Shown here: one piece after another, positions 5,807-11,685 of the stretch
Numbering within the stretch: position 1 is the stretch's first letter
Layout of the letters: each line of letters opens with the position of its first letter
Source of the DNA: CAJBLF01 sp964463255
GTDB lineage: Bacteria > Patescibacteriota > Gracilibacteria > Absconditabacterales > Absconditicoccaceae
DNA length: 11,685 nt
Direction: 5' to 3'
Assembly (NCBI GenBank): GCA_964463255.1
Contig: CAYXBC010000016.1
Location: 1 to 11,685, forward strand
Made by a program: the position numbers and the translations under genes
Notes under the pieces: generated by a model
What the model saw: the letters and a program-made list of their open reading frames with translations, nothing else
What the model was told of the DNA's origin: nothing
Database searches by the model: none

Positions 5807-5837
5807 AAAAAAACTCCTTCGGAAATACCGAGAGGAG
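5807..5837 (-). terminator. Intrinsic terminator of the gene at 5855-6250
   Basis: CTCC (5814-5817) plus TCGG (5819-5822) pair with CCGA (5828-5831) plus GGAG (5834-5837). Seven T follow on the minus strand (5813-5807). Confidence 0.8.
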
Positions 5838-5854
5838 CATCAATTTTTATATAT

Positions 5855-6250
5855 TCAGGTCTTGCTGTCCAAAAACTTTTTGACCTGAATCCAATCATTT
5901 TCCTGAGCGAATGTCTCGCTCACTGCATGATCTAGCACGCCCTTATCTTTTTCTCCTGACATCAGATTGATTGCACAGACCTGTCTGTCCGGATAGAAAT
6001 TTCTCTCTTGATGAAGATTGGCGAAATCTACCATAATCTTACATTTCGTGGGACTTGTCATCAGGACATTCCGGTGAAATATGAGGCCTCTGATATCGTC
6101 CTCTCTCTTCATCAAAGCTATCGTCTCTAACGCATCATCAACATACTGCGAAAATATGAGTTCATACTTCCGTTTCCATCCTTTGAGATCGGGAGATAGG
6201 CATTCGACCCTTCTTTTCTCGAAACCAACGAACACTACTTTTCTTTTCAT
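5855..6250 (-). CDS. Small Rossmann-like (pseudo-receiver?) protein, 131 aa, ending on UGA
   Basis: The pattern of strand K-V-V-F-V-G-F at residues 4-10, a second strand Y-E-L-I-F-S near 29-34, then R-G-L-I-F-H near 53-58, and an acidic/aromatic C-terminus resembles a response-regulator receiver fold, but no phosphoacceptor Asp is placed convincingly. Treat this as a weak fold guess. The start is ATG 6250: an earlier in-frame ATG at 6283 lies between the promoter boxes and cannot be in the mRNA. The frame ends at UGA 5855-5857, 18 nt before the terminator. If UGA were Gly, no stop occurs before the terminator and the frame would run straight into the next gene (5315-5734), which shares the frame. 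This is the strongest case for UGA acting as a stop. All five glycines are GGN. Confidence 0.65.
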   Translation of the reverse strand: MKRKVVFVGFEKRRVECLSPDLKGWKRKYELIFSQYVDDALETIALMKREDDIRGLIFHRNVLMTSPTKCKIMVDFANLHQERNFYPDRQVCAINLMSGEKDKGVLDHAVSETFAQENDWIQVKKFLDSKT

Positions 6251-6274
6251 CTTCCCTAACGTTTTTTTTAAGCG

Positions 6275-6302
6275 TATATACATATATATCTTATAAAGTC
6301 AA
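6275..6302 (-). promoter_or_regulatory. Promoter of the gene at 5855-6250
   Basis: Minus strand: TTGACT (6302-6297), 16-nt spacer, TATATA (6280-6275). It fixes the gene's start at ATG 6250. Confidence 0.75.
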
Positions 6303-6360
6303 CAAGTAATTGATGTTATTTTATTTGTCAACCTGAAATATCTATTGTATCGGTGTTTTT

Positions 6361-6389
6361 TTGCTTCTGAACTCAATATCGCCTATACT
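6361..6389 (+). promoter_or_regulatory. Likely promoter of the secretion operon
   Basis: TTGCTT (6361-6366), 17-nt spacer, TATACT (6384-6389). Transcription near 6396 gives a ~28-nt leader to ATG 6424 and argues against the in-frame ATG at 6394. Confidence 0.55.
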
Positions 6390-6423
6390 TAGAATGATTT
6401 GATTTTACCGGTTATACGACTCC

Positions 6424-8460
6424 ATGGAACTATTCACTAATGTAGTTTATGATACGAATTATAGCTGATTCGTCGCTGATGGCGGATATCCTATTTTCCA
6501 AGCTCCCCAAAAAACGGAGACATTATGATTTTTCGATAAAATACTTGCCAACATCTTTCCTAGTCTCTTTGAGAAAAAATGAATTCCTTTGCTTGGGGGA
6601 AAGCCAAAAAATGTAGTAGCTGAAAATGTCGATATCAAAGATAAAGCATTGAGAGATCAGATTAAATATCTTCTTGCATTGCCTGATGATCAATACAATG
6701 ATTCTCTCCTTACCAGCAAGCTCAGACAATTTATCTCTGAAACGGAAAAGGAATATACGTCTGTCATCAATGATTATAAGACTCATATAGCTCCTTCCTA
6801 TCGGGAATTTACCTGAACCCATTTCAATGTCTCAGGGATTTTTGGACAGTCGTATTATGCTCAAAGCTATCCATCATATATCGATGCGCTTCGGACTAGA
6901 GATATCTTTGGATTCCATGCTAAACGAGATATGAGCCGATTTGTCTTTCCAGAGGATGATGCTGCAATCCAAACAATGCTCAAAAATAGGGCTACCCAGC
7001 TCAAAGCTGAAGTGAAAGATGCTATGCAAAAAGGTATCACCATGGATATGGAAGTAGAACAACAATACAGGGATGTAGAGATGATTAGAGAAAAACTCAC
7101 CACCCGTGAAGAAAGATATTTCGAGAATTCATTCTATATCAATATCTATGACGAAGACCTTCAGAAACTCAAGGAAACCGGCAAAAAAATCGAACAGAAA
7201 ATATCAGGATATGGAATCAGGATCAAAAATGCCATTCAAAGGATGGACGAATGATTCAATTCGGTGCTTCCTCTCTGTAATGATGAATTGGGTATCAGCA
7301 GAAGCTCTATCACCTCCTCTCTCGCCGGAAGTTTTCCTTTCATTTCTAATGACATGGTAGACGAGACAGGTATCCTTTACGGTCTCAATCTCCATACGGG
7401 GTGACTCGTGATATTCGACAGATACAATCTCAAACTCCCTAATATGAATAGCGTCATACTCGCCACTTCCTGAGCATGAAAATCATTCACCGTCAAACTT
7501 GAGGCATTGAGATATCTCATCAACGGCATCGATGTCATTATCATCGATCCTGAGAACGAATATAAAGCACTCTGCCAAAAAGTAGGAGGGACCTATGTAA
7601 ATATCGCCACGAATTCACAACAATATCTCAATCCATTTGATATCCCTCCAAGGATAGAAGATGTGGAATATGGAAAATGAGATCTCCTAAGAAGTCAGAT
7701 TATGAATCTGATAGGTATGATCGAGATCCTCATCTGAGGATGTACACCAGAAGAAGAAGCATTACTCGACAAAGCCCTGCAAAATACCTACTCATTGAAA
7801 TGATTTTCGCTCGAATCCGAATATTATGAAGGTAAACAACCGCCAATCATGGGCGATCTTATGAATGTACTTGAAGGCATGGAATGATGAGATAGATTGG
7901 CACTGAGGTTGAGTAAATACGTCAACGGCACCTTTGGAAAAGTATTTAACAACTATACCAATATCGATATCAACAATAAGCTTACAGTAATCAGTATTAG
8001 GGATCTTGAAGATGCACTCAAGACTCCTGCGATGTTCAATATCCTCAACCGGATCCGAACCAAAGTTAGATCCCATAAGAAAAAAAGAATGCTCGCCTGT
8101 GATGAAGCATGGATTATGTTCCAGCATGAAAATTCTGCAGAATTCCTTTTTTGACTTACCAAAAGAGCTAGAAAATACGGATTATGAATCACGGTTATCT
8201 CCCAAGATATCGAAGACTTTCTCAAAAGTAAGTATGGCAAACCTATCCTCTCCAATTGTGCATTACAAATTCTTTTGAAACAATCTACTACCTCTATCAA
8301 GGCATTAAATGCTCTTCTCGGTCTTTCAGAAGCTGAACAAAGAAGACTCGTCTCAGCGGGCATCGGAGAATGACTCATTTTTGCTGGAACTCAGCATATA
8401 GGTGTAAAAATCCTTGCTTCTCCGGAAGAGAAGGCTTTCATTACAACGGATGTGGCGTAG
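6424..8460 (+). CDS. virB4: VirB4/TraC-family type IV secretion ATPase (code 25)
   Basis: Cytoplasmic ATPase that powers type IV secretion or conjugative pilus assembly. The 678-aa frame (UGA=Gly, UAG end) has a long helical N-terminal domain (about 1-300, with a charged coiled segment near 190-285). The family string D-E-T-G-I-L-Y-G-L-N-L-H-T-G-G precedes the P-loop. Walker A is T-S-G-A-G-K-S (Ser349-Ser354), with both glycines written UGA. Next is the family motif I-I-D-P-E-N-E-Y. Walker B is M-L-A-C-D-E-A-W (Asp560, Glu561), followed by R-K-Y-G-L and a V-I-S-Q-D motif. About one third of its glycines are UGA by hand count. It is the first gene of an operon with membrane proteins. No Shine-Dalgarno precedes the ATG. 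Confident at family level; the transported substrate is unknown. Confidence 0.92.
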
Positions 8461-8502
8461 TAATCTACTCATATAGCATCGTTTTAGCAGGTCAGTAAAG
8501 TT

Positions 8503-9528
8503 ATGACAGAAGAGAATATAATCAGCGACAGTAACACCAAGACACAACTCTCGCTCGCAGCAGCGCTGTTCTTTTCTCCGTTGGTCCAACATATGCTAAC
8601 TACAAACAAACGGGACATCAACGAAACAGAAAGAGATTTTATCCGATGATATATTAAGATAGGCTATGTAACCTTGGCATTGGCAATCTTGGCCATCGCT
8701 AGCTGAGTCATGAATTATCTCTATCCGTTGAGCATCCTGAGTATCACCTATACTATCAGTATATTCATTTTGATTTTTTTACTCCTGATAAGCATTGTAA
8801 GTATCCTCTCTGATATCAGTCTGGTGAAATGATGATCATTGGCATTCCATACTTCAAGCGTAGAGGGCAATAGGAAAGATATCCTCTTGAAATATCTGCC
8901 CGCATATGATATCTATCTGCGATATGCTTCACATAGTTTCGAAAAACCTAACCGGTGGATCAAAGAATCCATTATCTTATGGACTCTCTTTGGTATCGTC
9001 TGTCTTTCAGGAAATATTTTCCTCAGCAGTACACTTCTCATCCTGATTATAGTGAGAATTGCATCGCTCATGTCAGATATCGACTTTCTCAGTATTCCTA
9101 TCAAACAACAACTCAATAAAATCTTCGTCAAAAATCCTGAAGAGTTTTTCTGATATATCACGTGATTCATCTCATACATCGGCAAATCGATTACCCATAC
9201 CTTCATAAGCATGCAACCGTATACGCTAGCATCTGAGATCCATAGAGAAATAGAAGTATATAGCCGTATCATTGATCTACAAGGTACTACCTCTATCATA
9301 ATAGAATATATCATCTGAATACTTTTGGCAATCTGAATGACTATGGTAATCTCACCTGATTTTACCGTACGGACCTATTATGCGGCTTTATGATTACTGA
9401 TAGCAAGATATGCCGTCATGGGTCTCCAGCTCAAACATCTTCCTCATCTCCCTGTAGCCAGAGAACTCCTCCTCCTCTTTATGACTATCATATCATTTTT
9501 CAGGAAGAGATTTTTTATCCACAACTAA
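8503..9528 (+). CDS. Multi-pass membrane protein of the secretion operon, 341 aa (code 25)
   Basis: I cannot assign a family. Read with UGA=Gly it is one frame ending on UAA. Hydrophobic segments fall near residues 52-70, 77-103, 155-187, 263-284 and 291-308, giving about five or six TM helices. The first 50 residues are polar, and a charged loop (110-153) and an amphipathic region (190-260) face one side. It lies 42 nt behind the VirB4-type ATPase and 6 nt before the next membrane gene. Position and topology suggest an inner-membrane channel or platform component, comparable in role to VirB6/VirB3 but without visible sequence similarity. The C-terminus is basic (F-F-R-K-R-F-F). Confidence 0.8.
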
Positions 9529-9534
9529 TATATA

Positions 9535-10473
9535 ATGATTAGCTCGTACAGATTCACTCGTAACACTAGTATCGCTAAATTTGTCGGTCTGATGATGACT
9601 ATAGGTTTTTCGTTGATAGGTTTTGTCCATGGACAGAATTTCGATACTGCTATAACTAGATCTGTCGATCCAATAAGCCAAAATCTTGACGCGGCTGAGA
9701 CAGCACTAGGAACTGCATGAGTCCAAAACTTTGTCTTTACTAAAGTCATGGGGGTCTTGGTACCCTTGGTGATTGTCCTAGGTATTCTTATCTCTATCCT
9801 GGGTTTCTATACTCTCATGTTTTCCAATGATGATAAAGCAGTCCAAGAATGAACCAGGTATATCATCTTTGGTGTTATAGGTATCATTTTTATTATGAGT
9901 GCTAATTATATAGGACAGAATATTTTCGATCTCCTTACTACGACTGCATGAATCAAATGATATGCGATTGCACAGGGACTCTATGATAAAATTGTATATC
10001 CTTTCATTAAACTCGCTATCTATCTGGTGCTCGGGGCAATGTTCGTCATCCTCGTCTCCCGTGTAATCACTTTTCTCTTCGGCAGTGATACTGATGCTCA
10101 GAAAAAAGCAGGGACCCTTATATGATGGAATGTCATAGCTATGCTCGTCATTATCTGAGCTAAACAGATTGTAGAGGCAGTATATGGCAAACAGCAAGCG
10201 GTCATCAAAGATATTACAAATCTAGGTGAGGTAGGAACTGGTATACTTGCCAGCAGGAATATCCCGATCCTCTATCAAGTCATCAATTATGCACTCGGCA
10301 TAGCATCCTTAGTAATACTCGTCTTCATCATAATCCAAACAGTAAAACTTCTTATGAAGCCAGATGATCCGGCTCAACTCAAAAGTATAAAGAATACTTT
10401 ACTCTATATGTTCATCTGAATCCTCGTCATCTGAGCAGGATACCTTATCGTCAATTTTGCAATTATCAATTAA
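9535..10473 (+). CDS. Membrane protein with three VirB2/TrbC-like modules, 312 aa (code 25)
   Basis: The N-terminal signal-like helix (about 14-33, ending V-H-G-Q) is followed by a polar stretch (34-68). Then come three similar modules, each a hydrophobic helix, a short Asp-containing turn, a basic helix and a second hydrophobic helix. The turns are F-S-N-D-D-K-A (96-102), F-G-S-D-T-D-A (182-188) and K-P-D-D-P-A (275-280). The helix-turn-helix layout resembles VirB2/TrbC pilin-type subunits, here apparently triplicated in one chain. Several glycines are UGA; stop UAA. It is 6 nt from the upstream membrane gene and 2 nt from a tiny ORF. Inference: a pilus or channel subunit served by the VirB4-type ATPase. 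The assignment rests on topology and context, not strong motifs. Confidence 0.8.
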
Positions 10474-10475
10474 CA

Positions 10476-10580
10476 ATGTCGCTATTAGTACTATTTAGCA
10501 GCAATCATTGAGCAATCATTGGGCAATTTTTTGTCTATTTTCCTGTTCTTCCTGTCTATATACTTATGGTTGAATTCTAA
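10476..10580 (+). CDS. Possible 34-aa hydrophobic peptide between the pilin-like gene and secG
   Basis: ATG at 10476, two bases behind the previous stop. One in-frame UGA is read as Gly; UAA at 10578. The peptide is mostly hydrophobic (residues 13-34), like a single TM. The operon-like spacing is in its favour, but the short length and lack of Shine-Dalgarno mean it may be chance. The following 49 nt to secG hold nothing clear. Confidence 0.3.
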
Positions 10581-10629
10581 AAGCAGATATATATGATGAA
10601 ATCACTTTATTTTTTGTATCTAAAAAAAA

Positions 10630-10854
10630 ATGCGTACTCTATTAATAATCCTCCTTATTCTGTCCTGAATAGCGCTTGTAGGTTCAGTCCTCCTTATGTC
10701 TCCCAAATGATGAATAGGATTGGGTATCGGTTGAATGTCCTGAGGCAATGAATACTGAAGTAAAAAAACGCTCGAAAATAAGCTCAAGAAATTCGCGGTT
10801 GTAGCAGGCATCGTTTTCTTCATTGTTTCGCTTATTTTACCGTATACCAAGTAA
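10630..10854 (+). CDS. secG: Preprotein translocase subunit SecG (code 25)
   Basis: SecG is the small accessory subunit of the SecYEG channel in the inner membrane. The 74-aa product has TM1 (about 3-23), the diagnostic polar patch P-K-G-G-I-G-L-G-I-G-G-M-S-G-G-N (25-40), E-Y-G-S, a short charged linker, and TM2 (about 55-72). This matches the length and layout of the family (70-80 aa). About half of its glycines are UGA, including two adjacent ones, so the gene is invisible with the standard code; the longest minus-strand frame there is a shadow. It ends on UAA two bases before the next gene. The start ATG at 10630 follows an A-run, with no Shine-Dalgarno. Confidence 0.88.
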
Positions 10855-10856
10855 GC

Positions 10857-11685
10857 ATGACGATCATCCATAAAAAGATGCTCAGGGATATTCTCAGATA
10901 TATTTTTTTCTTATCCGGATTTTTCTGGATACTGATTAGTATCTATGTAGGATATCAATATGTGCGGGTATCTTCGGCGCAGATCAATAACAAATGAGGG
11001 ACTTTCGTAGAAGGTATCTTCGGCAATACTTCATATCTCCCTTACCTGCGTGACGACATCCAGAGTAATTTCTATCAATGACTACTCTTCAACGCATGTC
11101 TCAAGACCTCTTATACCAAAAATGCTTCTCCTACGGATCCTGATCTTTGCAAGGTCACCACTAATGACAATCAGCATTATACTATTTCATTGAACAAATG
11201 ATTTATCCGATCCGATGGGACGCCACTCTCAATCGAAGATATCTATTTTACCTATGATTCCATACTCCGCAGCAATATGTGGAATATTTCTTTTCTTGAT
11301 CAATATGCCGGTATTAGTATTTCTAAAGAAGCCAATAATATACTCAAAGTAACCTTTCCGACTCCATCATCAGACAATATTTTGTTATTTACCAATTATA
11401 TCCTTCCAAGACATATCCTCATAAACGCTGAACTTCGTGATTATACTTCTATCTTCGCATTCAAACCTGTCTATACCAATTGTGCTAATCTAATTTCCCA
11501 ATCCAGTGATGAATACAGTCTCGTCTTTAATCTCGTCAATTGCCACCAGACAAACCTAAATTTTTATCAGGTGAAGAATATGGTATCGTTCGATGCTTTC
11601 AAAACATCTCTGGATAATTGACGTAATTCTATCATAGATGCCTATATCGGCGATGAGACGCTCCGTTGATATGTAGCCAAAACAT
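10857..11685 (+). CDS. Family 5 extracellular solute (oligopeptide)-binding protein, partial (code 25)
   Basis: OppA/DppA-type binding proteins capture peptides outside the membrane for an ABC importer. The 276 visible codons begin with a basic stretch and one TM helix (about 15-35), so the protein is probably membrane-anchored, not a lipoprotein (no lipobox Cys). SBP_bac_5 signatures follow: G-G-T-F-V-E-G-I-F-G-N near 47-57, an F-Y-Q-G-L-L-F motif, and Y-T-I-S-L-N-K-G-F-I-R-S-D-G-T-P-L-S-I-E-D near 112-132, the family's 'hydrophobic Lys-x-DGTP-x-x-xED' signature. At least four glycines are UGA. It starts 2 nt behind secG, so the two are co-transcribed, and it runs off the right edge at about half the usual 500-600 aa. 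Confidence 0.82.

Noticed and set aside
6394..6424. Earlier in-frame ATG at 6394 as the VirB4 start
   Set aside because: It lies about five bases behind the -10 box, at or before the expected transcription start; ATG 6424 fits better.
7471..7479. UGA as tryptophan (code 4) or selenocysteine
   Set aside because: The Walker A loop needs Gly-x-Gly-Lys-Ser, and SecG and Dus also require glycine at UGA columns.
9778..10197. 139-codon minus-strand frame inside the three-module membrane gene
   Set aside because: It is antisense to a continuous code-25 gene with clear domain structure; composition is typical of a shadow.
1..11685. tRNA, rRNA or transposase genes
   Set aside because: No cloverleaf, rRNA core or DDE/HUH transposase motif was found on reading both strands.

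Overview
The window looks like DNA from a CPR/Patescibacteria lineage that reads UGA as glycine (genetic code 25: Gracilibacteria or Absconditabacteria/SR1). Every long plus-strand gene is broken by in-frame UGA codons at positions where the family has glycine. Examples are both glycines of the VirB4 Walker A loop, the SecG glycine patch and conserved Dus glycines. All of these genes end on UAA or UAG. Read with the standard code they collapse into fragments; read with code 25 they become complete proteins.

Layout, plus strand. A tRNA-dihydrouridine synthase gene (1250-2860) carries two in-frame insertions: a 96-bp palindromic repeat and a ~440-bp element encoding a DUF559 (PD-(D/E)XK-like) nuclease domain with hairpin repeats. 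A PriA-like protein (3908-4984) keeps only the zinc-binding and C-terminal part. From 6424 to the right edge is an operon: a VirB4-type secretion ATPase, a multi-pass membrane protein, a membrane protein with three copies of a VirB2/TrbC-like module, a doubtful 34-aa ORF, SecG, and a membrane-anchored family 5 solute-binding protein that runs off the edge. This suggests an envelope secretion/DNA-transfer and peptide-uptake locus.

Layout, minus strand. Seven small monocistronic genes (about 56-139 aa), plus a possible eighth at the left edge, sit singly or in pairs between the plus-strand genes. Most have a TTGACW-16-TATAnn promoter, an A-rich leader without Shine-Dalgarno, and a strong intrinsic terminator close behind the stop. 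One resembles MraZ, one a pseudo-receiver domain, one is a two-TM coiled-coil protein; the rest are unrecognised. Two neighbours are bounded by a ~43-bp direct repeat, giving the set a gene-cassette look.

The most unusual observation is that these minus-strand genes contain no internal UGA, and five of seven have UGA as their only sensible stop before the terminator. If UGA were glycine there, four of the five would run into or through the terminator, and one would fuse to the next gene. So the window appears to interleave two codes: UGA=Gly on the plus strand and UGA=stop in the minus-strand cassettes. Other notable items are a 31-bp tandem repeat (5118-5210), a 21-bp inverted repeat holding face-to-face promoters (2955-3012), and near-identical terminators behind adjacent cassettes. 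No rRNA, tRNA, CRISPR array or transposase was seen.
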